From the NCBI GenBank assembly GCA_944371325.1, contig CALVXO010000007.1:1-60759 (forward strand): DNA of 60,759 nt, written 5' to 3'. The position numbers and the translations under genes are program-made. Origin of the DNA: an uncultured Bacilli bacterium. GTDB taxonomy: Bacteria > Bacillota_I > Bacilli_A > RF39 > UBA660. Position 1 is the first letter of the stretch; every line of letters starts with the position of its first letter. Under the pieces are notes generated by a model that saw nothing but the letters and a program-made list of their open reading frames with translations, did no database searches and was not told the origin of the DNA. Of the stretch, positions 52,715-60,759 are shown piece after piece.

Positions 52715-55178
52715 AGTTAAGTTCACCTCCATAAATTTGATAACGAATTTTTATGTTATTTTTTCCACCATCTAATATTTTAGAAACTTTGTTGGTAGCA
52801 ATTAATTTTTCTTCTTCTACATACTCCAAATCATATGATTCATATTCGATTTTATTTTTATTATTAACATTTGCTTGTATTATTTTATTAACATCTGAAT
52901 TAATAGCAATTATAGCATCGTGCGATGTAACAATTATTTGTTTATCAGTCTTTTGTTCTTTTATAAAATTTGAAAGTGTGGTTGAAATGAATGTCTTATC
53001 AACATCATTTTCTGGTTGATCTATTAATATTATGTTAGGTTGATTTTCTTTAATTAATTTTTTGAAATAATATTCTATTGATTTTTTCGCAATATCTCCT
53101 TTATTTATATTTTCAATAGATTTCCACTCTTTTGTTTCAGACATAAACAATTCTACATTCTTAGGGATTTCATCTCCAGTAATAATTAAATTCGAAAATG
53201 AAATATCGCTTTTGGATAATTGAGATATAACTTTTTTGATATCTTCATTATTAAGCATACTGAATTTTTTAATTTTTAAATCTTTTAATTTTGTTTTTAC
53301 ATTTTGTAAATTAAATATTTTTGAATCAATTATATCTACATTATCTAATTCATTTTTAGTTATGTTTAATGATAATCTTGCATATTCATTAGAATTTTTT
53401 TCTAATTCTTCTTTTAATTTTTCAAAAGGAAACTCCAAGCAAAATCCTTTTTCTTCAATATCATTTTGTAAAATACTTTTAATATTAATAATAAGTTTAT
53501 TTGATTCTTGACCAAGTATTTGAATTCTGTCTTTAACAGTTTTTTCTTTATTTCCTAGCATTTTTGTATATTTATCTATAACATTATTTATTTTTTCACT
53601 TATAATTTTGTCTATTAAGATAATATTTTTCTTTTTTATGGTAATTTGTTTTTCTAACTCTAAATCTTCGAGCAATAGATTATAATTACTAATTATATTT
53701 TTTACATTATCATTTTCTTTTTCAGGATTTAATAATTTTTCTATTTCTTTAAAGTAATTTATTATTTTATCTTTATTATTGATATAATTATCTATTTTAT
53801 CTATTTTATTATTAAAACTATGCAAAGTTGTATCATCGTAAACAATTTTATTTAGATTGTAGTTTGTAACATCTAATTTATTTTTGTTTATAAAGTCTAT
53901 TGCTGATTTAATATTTGTTAAATTTTGCTCACCATTTTTATAATGCAAAGCATTATTTTTTATTAAAGTATTATAACTAGATATTAATTGTTTGTACTCT
54001 TCTAAAATATTATTGTAATTTGTTGTATTATCAATTCCAAACATTTCTGGTATTTTATTTCCAGAATTTTCATGAGTTTTTAAAATTTCTGAATAAATAT
54101 TTGGAATTTCAAGAATATTTACATTGCCAATATCTGTTGTTATTTCATCAAATTCAATATTTAAGAAGTTTTTATTACCAACTTTACTTTTATACTGATT
54201 ATCTTTAACATCTTTTTTATTGTCCTTAATTGCTGCTGTCAGGTTTTTCTTTTTTAGTTCGTAATATATTTCATTTAGTAGTAAAGTTTTTCCACTTCCA
54301 GAATTTCCTATAATTACATTTAATCCAGGTGATAATTCTAAAACACTATTTTCAAATATGTTATTATTTGGTAAAGATATTTTTTTTATATATTTACTTC
54401 GTTGGATTATTTGATTATCAATAGATAATCTTGTCTTTGCGTTTCTAATAGCAATTTCTAATCCTCTATATGTTGGTAGAGAATTTATTGAATATTTAAT
54501 TTTTTGTCTAATTTTTTCTTTTCTTTGTTCATCATTGTCAAATTTATAATCATCTCCAACATATGCCGAAATATCAATATCAACATTTTCGAGATTTAAG
54601 ATTTTATTTATTTTTTCAACAACTGTGTATATATAATAATCTCTTGTGTTTTCGAACAAAATCGGCTCTCCAATTCCCGAAATTAATGATTTAATAACCC
54701 AGTCGATTGTTGACTTTTCAAGTTTTCCGATTTTTTGTTCTAAAATACCTTTATCTTTTATTGCGTGAGGAATAAATATAAATTCAATTTCCTTATGTAA
54801 TTTACAAAAATCTTCTTTATCAAAGTAAATATTATTATTTTTTTTAATTCTCAACTCATTTAAAGTATCTGCAAATTTAATAATATCAACATTTGGACTT
54901 AAAATACTAATTGCGTGAAATTCTATTTTTTCAAATTTATAGTCAATTTCAACTCCAACTAAATGTGTAATACCTAGCAAATCAGATATAATAGCATGTT
55001 TTATATGTGAAGCAATATTAATATTATTGTGACATGTTACTGCTTTTAACTTTACTTGTTCTTCTTTTAACCATTTATAATAGTCGATATGAGTATAGTT
55101 ATTATTTACATGTTTTCCTTTGCAGTCGATATCATGATCTGTATGTTGATGTAAATCTATTCTATTCCAAGAACTCAT
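52695..55178 (-). CDS. PHP domain - SMC-like ATPase (TrlF type)
   Basis: 827 residues. N-terminal PHP metal-phosphoesterase domain (DLHQHTDHD at 8-16, VTCHN near 48, IPHAI near 137), then an ABC/SMC-like ATPase: Walker A IGNSGSGKTLL (290-300), a coiled-coil-rich middle (about 380-650), Walker B NIILIDQPENDVD and VTSHDA as H-loop. This layout matches the TrlF family, usually found in defence islands; nuclease or phosphatase action on nucleotides driven by ATP is inferred. Divergent from the restriction-modification operon, with TAAGGAGG before the ATG. Confidence 0.85.
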   Translation of the reverse strand: MSSWNRIDLHQHTDHDIDCKGKHVNNNYTHIDYYKWLKEEQVKLKAVTCHNNINIASHIKHAIISDLLGITHLVGVEIDYKFEKIEFHAISILSPNVDIIKFADTLNELRIKKNNNIYFDKEDFCKLHKEIEFIFIPHAIKDKGILEQKIGKLEKSTIDWVIKSLISGIGEPILFENTRDYYIYTVVEKINKILNLENVDIDISAYVGDDYKFDNDEQRKEKIRQKIKYSINSLPTYRGLEIAIRNAKTRLSIDNQIIQRSKYIKKISLPNNNIFENSVLELSPGLNVIIGNSGSGKTLLLNEIYYELKKKNLTAAIKDNKKDVKDNQYKSKVGNKNFLNIEFDEITTDIGNVNILEIPNIYSEILKTHENSGNKIPEMFGIDNTTNYNNILEEYKQLISSYNTLIKNNALHYKNGEQNLTNIKSAIDFINKNKLDVTNYNLNKIVYDDTTLHSFNNKIDKIDNYINNKDKIINYFKEIEKLLNPEKENDNVKNIISNYNLLLEDLELEKQITIKKKNIILIDKIISEKINNVIDKYTKMLGNKEKTVKDRIQILGQESNKLIINIKSILQNDIEEKGFCLEFPFEKLKEELEKNSNEYARLSLNITKNELDNVDIIDSKIFNLQNVKTKLKDLKIKKFSMLNNEDIKKVISQLSKSDISFSNLIITGDEIPKNVELFMSETKEWKSIENINKGDIAKKSIEYYFKKLIKENQPNIILIDQPENDVDKTFISTTLSNFIKEQKTDKQIIVTSHDAIIAINSDVNKIIQANVNNKNKIEYESYDLEYVEEEKLIATNKVSKILDGGKNNIKIRYQIYGGELNYENRNI

Positions 55179-55272
55179 TTTTTACCTCCTTACTAATTGT
55201 TTTAAAATATTATAACATAATCTAATAAAATGATTAAAGTGATGTTAAAAAAAATACTGATTTATGATAAAA

Positions 55273-55278
55273 TATAAT
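55273..55278 (+). promoter_or_regulatory. Promoter -10 of the restriction-modification operon
   Basis: TATAAT at 55273-55278, 22 bases before the ATG, with AGGAGGTG between. Confidence 0.5.
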
Positions 55279-55299
55279 TGTATATTTAGGAGGTGTAAA

Positions 55300-56010
55300 A
55301 TGGAAATCAACAATATTTATAATATGGATTGCAACAAAGGTATGAATAAAATGATAAAAGAAAATCAAAAAGTTGATTTAATTATTGCAGACCCTCCTTA
55401 TGTAATTTCAAAAAAATCACAATTTCATACAATGAAAGATAGAAAAAATCCTAGAAATGGTACTGATTTTGGAGATTGGGATAAAGAATTTAATAATAAG
55501 CCTTGGCTAAAAAAATCATATGAATTATTAAATAAAGGTGGTTCTCTAATTGTATTTAATGATTTTAAAAAGGCAACTGAGATTATAGATTACGCTCAAA
55601 GTTTAGGATTTATTTATAAAGATACTTTAATTTGGAAAAAAACTAATCCTATGCCTAGAAATAGAGATAGAAGATATGTTCCTGATGTTGAAATGATGAT
55701 TTGGTTTGTTAAACCAGGTAATAAGTGGACATTTAACAGACAGAACGATAAATATGAAAGCAGTATTTTATCTTTTCCTTCTGAAAGTGGAGGTGGATAT
55801 AAAAGATATCATCCCACTCAAAAACCAATAAAACTTATTGAATATTTAATAAAATTACATAGTAACGAAAATGATTTAGTTCTTGATCCATTTATGGGAT
55901 CAGGTGCAACAGCAATTAGTTCTATAAGAACAAATAGAAATTATATTGGATTTGAGTTAGAGGAAAAATATTATTTATCTTCTATTAAAAGAATAAAAGG
56001 AGAAAAATAA
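55300..56010 (+). CDS. DNA adenine methyltransferase, DpnA/beta-class type
   Basis: 236 residues from ATG 55300 (AGGAGGTG upstream). Motif order is beta-class: catalytic IADPPYVIS at about 29-37 first, then VLDPFMGSGAT (AdoMet motif I) near the C-terminus. TIWKKTNPMPRN and HPTQKP are typical of the DpnA/M2.DpnII group, N6-adenine enzymes. First gene of a three-gene restriction-modification operon, one base before the second methyltransferase. Confidence 0.9.
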   Translation: MEINNIYNMDCNKGMNKMIKENQKVDLIIADPPYVISKKSQFHTMKDRKNPRNGTDFGDWDKEFNNKPWLKKSYELLNKGGSLIVFNDFKKATEIIDYAQSLGFIYKDTLIWKKTNPMPRNRDRRYVPDVEMMIWFVKPGNKWTFNRQNDKYESSILSFPSESGGGYKRYHPTQKPIKLIEYLIKLHSNENDLVLDPFMGSGATAISSIRTNRNYIGFELEEKYYLSSIKRIKGEK

Positions 56011-56011
56011 T

Positions 56012-56902
56012 ATGGATACTATTTATATAAAATCACCTTTAAATTATGTTGGTGGAAAATATAAAATATTAGATCAAATAATTCCTAAATTTCCAAAATA
56101 TATTCATACATTTGTAGATCTATTTGGTGGAGGATTTAATGTGGGAATTAATGTTGATGCTGACAATGTTATTTACAATGATGTTATTGAACCACTATGC
56201 GAATTAATTAGTTATTTTTCAGATAAATCATCAGATGAAGTAATAAATAATTTAGAAAAAAACATTGAAAAAAATAACTTAAATAAAGAAAATACTGAGG
56301 CTTTTTTAAAATTAAGAAATAAATATAATCATTTTTTATATTCCAATGAAGAAGAGAAAATATTAGATTTTTACACATTAATTTTATATAGTTTTAATTA
56401 TCAAATAAGATTTAATCAAAATATGAAATATAATACACCATTTGGAAAGAATAGAAGTTCTTATAATCAAAACACAAAGAAGAACATAAAAAAATTCGTT
56501 GATAAAATGAATTCGATTAACTTAAAAATATCTAAAAATAAATTTATTGATTTTGATTTTTCAAAATTAGAAAAAGATGATTTCGTATATTGTGATCCAC
56601 CATATTTAATTACAACAGGTAGCTATAATGATGGAAATCGTGGTGTAAAAGATTGGACAATAGAAGATGAAAAAGAACTATTACAAATTCTTGATAATCT
56701 CAATTCAAGAGGAATAAAATTTGCACTTTCTAATGTTTTAGTGGCAAATGATAAAAGAAATGAAATATTAACAGAATGGTCAAAAAAGTATAATGTATTT
56801 ATAATAAAAAATACATTTAATAATTCTAATTATAGAAGAAAAAGTAAAAATGATACTATAGAAGTTTTAATAACTAATTATGGGGAGGTAGAAAATGAGT
56901 AA
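56012..56902 (+). CDS. DNA adenine methyltransferase, D12 (Dam) class
   Basis: 296 residues. D12-class order: AdoMet motif SPLNYVGGKYKI at about 8-19, FVDLFGGGFNVGIN, then catalytic YCDPPYLIT near 195. N6-adenine methylation. Together with the first enzyme it can modify the two strands of an asymmetric site, as a type IIS nuclease requires. Overlaps the endonuclease gene by 8 bases. Confidence 0.92.
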   Translation: MDTIYIKSPLNYVGGKYKILDQIIPKFPKYIHTFVDLFGGGFNVGINVDADNVIYNDVIEPLCELISYFSDKSSDEVINNLEKNIEKNNLNKENTEAFLKLRNKYNHFLYSNEEEKILDFYTLILYSFNYQIRFNQNMKYNTPFGKNRSSYNQNTKKNIKKFVDKMNSINLKISKNKFIDFDFSKLEKDDFVYCDPPYLITTGSYNDGNRGVKDWTIEDEKELLQILDNLNSRGIKFALSNVLVANDKRNEILTEWSKKYNVFIIKNTFNNSNYRRKSKNDTIEVLITNYGEVENE

Positions 56903-58661
56903 TATTGAACTATCTACAAAATATTCATCTAAAAGATCTTTTGGCTGGTGTCAAGATGCATCTGATTTTAGAAGCTTGAAAAATGTTGTTCAAATATTTG
57001 ATAATAAATCTGAATTTCATAATAATTTAATTAATGCAAGAATTCCAATGTTAGTGGAAGATCCTGTATTAGTTAAAAAGTTTCAAAAAATACTTAAAAC
57101 TGAGCCATTACAAATATCATATTCTGATTTGGTAGGAACTCACTCAAATCCGAGAAAAAACTCACCATGTAATGCAATTATACAAGCATCTGTTTGTGGC
57201 CAAGTTAAACAATATTTAAGTGATTGGGCATCAGATAGCTTTTTGAGATGGGCTCATTTATGTGGTTTTATAAAATATAATGGGGAAAATGATACATTTG
57301 AAATTACAGATGATGGTTTAAAATATTCTTCTTCTACAGATGATTCAGACGAAGAAAAAGAAATTGTTCTTAATGCAATATTAAAGTATCCACCTGTTTC
57401 GAGAATACTACAATTATTATCTAATGGAGAACATTTATCAAAATTTGAAATTGGAAGTCAATTAGGATTTGTTGGTGATGAAGGATTTACTTCATTACCA
57501 CAAAACATTTTATTGACTTCTCTAGCGATGACAACTGATACAAAAGAAAAAAATAAAATGAAATCTGACTGGGATGGTTCATCAGATAAATATGCACGAC
57601 AAATTTGTAAATGGCTACAAAAATTAGGCTTAGTAAGACAAGTTGAAAAAGATTATAAAATTACTTTAGATGGAAAAGAATATATAGAAAAAATAGGACA
57701 AGCATATATGATAACTCCTGATGGACTAAAAGCATATAGAAAATTACAAGGTGTAAATAAAGTATCAAAAATATCAAAAAATGTATTTTGGGAAATGCTA
57801 TGTCCAAAGGCAAATGATAGATATTATATAAGAAATCGCAGAGCATACATTATAAAATTTTTATCTGATTCTTCTTCACCGATTTCATTAGAGAAAATAA
57901 AAGAGAAATTAGATGATGTAAAATTTGATGAATCATTAGAAACAATAAAAGATGACATTATTGGTTTACAAAATATTGGTCTTTTTATAAAAGAAAGTTC
58001 TAATGGTTATATATTAAACGATGATATTCAAAATTTAGTTATCCCATTAAACTCTATTGGAACAGGTAAGAGTGATACTTTAAGACTTAAAGATTTCTGT
58101 AGAGATATATTAGAAAATATTCCGCATAATTACTTAAACTTAATTGATTTGGCATATGATCCAAAATCAAATAGACAATTTGAAATGGAAGTAGTTGATT
58201 TGTTTGTTTCTGAATGTGGTTATAAAGGATTACATTTAGGGGGCGGAAGAAAACCTGATGGAATAATTTATACTGATACATTAGATGAAAATTATGGGAC
58301 AATAATTGATACAAAAGCATATTCCAAGGGTTATTCACTACCTATATCTCAAGCAGATGAAATGAGAAGATATATAGAAGAAAATAATAAACGTGATGAA
58401 AAAATCAATTCAAATAAATGGTGGCTTAATTTTCCAGATATTATCAAAAAATTTGGCTTCTTATTTGTTTCAAGTGAATTTAATGGACAATTTGAAAGTA
58501 AATTAAAAAATATTGCGCAATCGACTTCTATACATGGAGGTGCGCTAAATGTTGTCAATTTATTAATATTAGCAGAAAACATAAAGTCTAACATTATGGA
58601 TTTAGAACAAGTTTATAATTTAATTACTCAAGATTCTGAAATAAAATTAATTGAGGCATAG
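56895..58661 (+). CDS. FokI-type type IIS restriction endonuclease
   Basis: 588 residues, aligning from memory with FokI (583 residues) end to end. Recognition part: RSFGWCQDASDFRSLKNVVQ, SPCNAIIQASV, DSFLRWAHLCGFI, then GFTSLPQNILL and SDKYARQICKWLQKLGLVRQ. Nuclease domain: HLGGGRKPDGIIYT and IIDTKAY give Asp 455, Asp 472 and Lys 474, the same spacing as FokI D450/D467/K469. It should cut away from its site after dimerising. The recognition site may be GGATG-like but is not readable. Translation is coupled to the methyltransferase. Confidence 0.95.
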   Translation: MSNIELSTKYSSKRSFGWCQDASDFRSLKNVVQIFDNKSEFHNNLINARIPMLVEDPVLVKKFQKILKTEPLQISYSDLVGTHSNPRKNSPCNAIIQASVCGQVKQYLSDWASDSFLRWAHLCGFIKYNGENDTFEITDDGLKYSSSTDDSDEEKEIVLNAILKYPPVSRILQLLSNGEHLSKFEIGSQLGFVGDEGFTSLPQNILLTSLAMTTDTKEKNKMKSDWDGSSDKYARQICKWLQKLGLVRQVEKDYKITLDGKEYIEKIGQAYMITPDGLKAYRKLQGVNKVSKISKNVFWEMLCPKANDRYYIRNRRAYIIKFLSDSSSPISLEKIKEKLDDVKFDESLETIKDDIIGLQNIGLFIKESSNGYILNDDIQNLVIPLNSIGTGKSDTLRLKDFCRDILENIPHNYLNLIDLAYDPKSNRQFEMEVVDLFVSECGYKGLHLGGGRKPDGIIYTDTLDENYGTIIDTKAYSKGYSLPISQADEMRRYIEENNKRDEKINSNKWWLNFPDIIKKFGFLFVSSEFNGQFESKLKNIAQSTSIHGGALNVVNLLILAENIKSNIMDLEQVYNLITQDSEIKLIEA

Positions 58662-58670
58662 TATAACAAA

Positions 58671-58697
58671 AGACGGTTACAATTCGTAATCGTTTTT
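58671..58697 (+). terminator. Terminator of the restriction-modification operon
   Basis: ACGGTTAC, loop AATTC, GTAATCGT, then seven T. It overlaps the end of the MobV gene at 58677. Confidence 0.65.
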
Positions 58698-60026
58698 TTC
58701 TGTACTTAATCCTATATCTTCAATATCTTCATCATCAAGAACTTCATCTTTATACATATCATTAATAACATTTAAATATTTATCATCTTTATCATACCAG
58801 TTATGAATTTTACTATGTAGGAACGAAATCAATTTATCAAATTTATCTTTCCAATATGAGATAGTTTGTTTTAAATTATTTATAGTAGATTTAAGTTTAC
58901 TTATTTCTTCTTTGTCTTTATTTATTTGATAATTCAAATCTTCAATAGTTTGTTTTAACTTATAATTTTCTTTTTCTAATTTGGCAATATTTTTCTTGTT
59001 TTCTTTAAGTTCAGTATCTACATCATTTAAAGTAATAGATAGTTTTTGAATTGATTTAAAGTCATTATTGGTTTTATCGACTTCATCAATATATTTAATA
59101 AGTTTTTCTTTATCATCTTTCGATAAAATGAGATTATCTTTATTCAATTTAGAAATTTTAAGATTATTAATTTGTTCTTTTATATCATTGGACTTATTAT
59201 CTAGTTCCAATGATTTTTTGTTGACTTTATCTAATTTATCTTTATCTTGATTTAGTTGTTTTTTCATTCTCTGATAATTGCCCATATCTTTTACATTAAT
59301 ATCTCGATTTCTACCTTGCTGTTTTTCTTTAAGTTCTTCTTTTAAACTATAAACTTTATTAAATGAATTGATACAATAAACTCTCATTTTATCTTGAATT
59401 ATAGTTAAAGATTCTTTAGTAAATACATCAGATTTTCCAACTTGTCTTGATAAACCTGTTTTACAATTATCTTTATAAGGAACTCCTATAATATGAAGAT
59501 GAGGACTAGATTCGTCAAAATGTATAGTAGCATTTGCTACTTTAAAATTAGGTACAACTTTTTCTAAATCTATAATTTGTTCTTTAAAAACATCAACCAT
59601 TTTTAATTTATCTTTTTGAGATTTATTTTCCCAATACTTCATATCTCCAAGTTCAATAATTATTTCACAAGCAAGATCGTGTTTAGTATCGTTACTGATT
59701 TTATCAAAGTAATTTTCTATTTTTCTATCGTCTCGTTTTTGTTTGTTATTGTATTCTAATTTTGCTTCTTCAAACAATTCTAAATATAGATCTTTCACAT
59801 CGTTAATAATATCATTTGTACCATTAATAATATTTATTAATTCTAATTGATTATCATACTTTCTTAGATTATGGTGATTGACTTTTCCAAGTTGTTTAAT
59901 ATTTTGAATAGCATTATTAGATAATGAAGTAGTACCACTAGCATTTTCTTTTGCCTTGTTTCTTACATTTGCTTTCTTGTTTTTATCACTTCCTAAATGA
60001 AATGAATAAGATAAACCTTCGTTCAT
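58677..60026 (-). CDS. MobV-family relaxase
   Basis: 449 residues. N-terminal Pre/Mob domain with NVRNKAKENASGTTSL and the three-His motif HFDESSPHLHIIGVPY (about 169-184), which binds the metal for nicking. The C-terminal half (about 235-420) is a long coiled coil, as usual in MobV. It starts plasmid transfer by nicking oriT and stays bound to the DNA. AGGAGGT precedes the ATG. The oriT-like repeats lie 20-120 bases upstream. Marks a mobilisable element covering at least this end of the window. Confidence 0.93.
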   Translation of the reverse strand: MNEGLSYSFHLGSDKNKKANVRNKAKENASGTTSLSNNAIQNIKQLGKVNHHNLRKYDNQLELINIINGTNDIINDVKDLYLELFEEAKLEYNNKQKRDDRKIENYFDKISNDTKHDLACEIIIELGDMKYWENKSQKDKLKMVDVFKEQIIDLEKVVPNFKVANATIHFDESSPHLHIIGVPYKDNCKTGLSRQVGKSDVFTKESLTIIQDKMRVYCINSFNKVYSLKEELKEKQQGRNRDINVKDMGNYQRMKKQLNQDKDKLDKVNKKSLELDNKSNDIKEQINNLKISKLNKDNLILSKDDKEKLIKYIDEVDKTNNDFKSIQKLSITLNDVDTELKENKKNIAKLEKENYKLKQTIEDLNYQINKDKEEISKLKSTINNLKQTISYWKDKFDKLISFLHSKIHNWYDKDDKYLNVINDMYKDEVLDDEDIEDIGLSTEKNDYEL

Positions 60027-60039
60027 ATAAAACCTCCTT

Positions 60040-60145
60040 TTTTACATATCTTGTATGATATTTATACCATGTCAAGATGTATAACCCCCTAGATATCTTG
60101 ACACAAGTATCAAGATATGGGGGCTAAGGTTTAACACCTTAGAAA
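60040..60145. other. oriT-like region of the MobV relaxase
   Basis: ATATCTTGA (60093-60101) and TCAAGATAT (60110-60118) are flanked by CCCCC (60085-60089) and GGGGG (60119-60123). A second inverted repeat CTAAGGT/ACCTTAG lies at 60124-60142. Further ATATCTTG/CAAGATGT copies lie at 60046-60080. Position, just upstream of mobV, and nested repeats fit an origin of transfer. The nick site is not identified. Confidence 0.6.
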
Positions 60146-60375
60146 CCATCTGTCTTAAAAGTAACTCAAAACTTCGTAATGATTTACTTTATAAGACTGA
60201 TAAAATAATCAATACTATTGATAATTTTATCTAGGTAAATTATTCATATAATTTCTTACTATAGCAAGAAATTTATTCATAATTTATTTAAACAAACTTT
60301 TCCCACTTTCATTTGCTATGCAAACAAAACGTGTTCGTTTGTTATTACTTTTTAGAAAAAAGTAAGCAAAAACTT
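60146..60375. other. Non-coding gap beside the oriT-like region
   Basis: AT-rich; short palindromic segments such as CAAACAAAACGTGTTCGTTTG-type pairing (60321-60341, imperfect) are visible, no gene. Confidence 0.4.
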
Positions 60376-60759
60376 TTATTTCATATCATTACATATTTTT
60401 TCAAATTCTTTATATTTATCGTATTCTTCTGGATGATAAATCCGTACATATTCTCCTAAATCAGTTCTACTCAAATTTATTTTATTTTTTGTTGCTTGAT
60501 CTGACTCATATATTGTTTCGTTTACTACTGGTGGAATATATTCAAAGATTTCTTCTTTGTTATCAAGACAAGTTTTATCATCATTTTTAACAAAGATAAC
60601 TCCCATTTTTATTTTTTCTATCTTATTCATTTTCTTATATTCTTCTAATGGAAATATTCTTACAATTCTTCTATTATCATAAAAGTTAAAGAACATAACT
60701 TTATCTTCATAGTTATAAATTCCTTCATAATAACCAACATTATAAAATTCTCTTAATCT
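60376..60759 (-). CDS. Unidentified mobile-element protein, 5' end outside window
   Basis: The minus frame is open to the window edge: 21 further codons (RLREFYNVGYYEG...) precede the internal Met at 60696, so at least 127 residues are coded and the true start lies outside. The visible part is soluble, charged, with FYDNRRIVRIFPLEEYKK and YHPEEYDKYKEFEK. No family recognised; its position beside oriT and mobV suggests a plasmid maintenance or mobilisation role. Confidence 0.65.
   Translation of the reverse strand, partial: RLREFYNVGYYEGIYNYEDKVMFFNFYDNRRIVRIFPLEEYKKMNKIEKIKMGVIFVKNDDKTCLDNKEEIFEYIPPVVNETIYESDQATKNKINLSRTDLGEYVRIYHPEEYDKYKEFEKICNDMK

Noticed and set aside
53236..53511. Plus-strand open frame in the PHP-ATPase gene
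   Set aside because: Shadow of the long minus-strand gene in very AT-rich DNA; no ribosome site or known domain.
1..60759. CRISPR array or tRNA/rRNA genes
   Set aside because: No regularly spaced short repeats with unique spacers, and no cloverleaf-like or rRNA-like segment was recognised on reading both strands; a covariance search would be decisive.

Overview
The window comes from a very AT-rich, low-GC Bacillota-type bacterium using the standard code: TGA is a genuine stop (for example in the second FtsX permease) and Trp is TGG. MurT/GatD, ClpC with a UVR-like segment, a ComN-type small regulator, a bifunctional Rel and a type IV pilin-like N-terminus fit an uncultured gut lineage of the Bacilli/Erysipelotrichia/RF39 kind. 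That placement is inference. No rRNA, tRNA or CRISPR array was found.

Layout. 1-9 kb: start of a pilin-like gene, then an envelope-stress type module on the minus strand: response regulator, histidine kinase, ABC ATPase and two paralogous FtsX permeases. Four copies of one inverted-repeat box, TGACAAaaTTGTCA or close variants, sit upstream of these units and look like the regulator's operators. Between the two permeases lie two tandem copies of a compact element with convergent promoters. Each copy encodes a conserved 27-residue membrane peptide on the plus strand and a predicted antisense RNA of about 115 nt on the minus strand. A third copy, RNA only, sits between the ATPase and permease 2. 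This type I toxin-antitoxin-like (or peptide-signal) array is the most unusual thing here.

9-43 kb: mostly housekeeping genes in minus-strand operons. These are tex with two lipoproteins and a small exporter; murT-gatD-ppa; a large MBG-repeat surface protein; clpC; the comN-like/rel/dtd/AI-2E/nitroreductase/recX operon; metG and leuS with an AAA/DUF4143 ATPase between them; a GH31 glycosidase; and two tandem pyruvate kinases, one degenerate. GatD lacks the Cys and His expected of an active glutaminase.

43-60.8 kb: accessory DNA. It holds an uncharacterised domain fused to a P-loop kinase, an HTH-VanZ membrane operon, a ClpX-like AAA+ protein with a new N-terminus and no ClpP-docking loop, a kinase-fold protein, an S51 peptidase and gene debris. 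A defence cluster follows: a PHP-ATPase of TrlF type with a small partner, divergent from two DNA methyltransferases and a full-length FokI homologue. A MobV relaxase with an oriT-like region and a gene running off the window end close the stretch, so the 3' part probably belongs to a mobilisable element.

Promoters are easy to see throughout: TTGAC(A/T)-N17-TATAAT or an extended TGnTATAAT. Many intrinsic terminators overlap the last codons of their genes.
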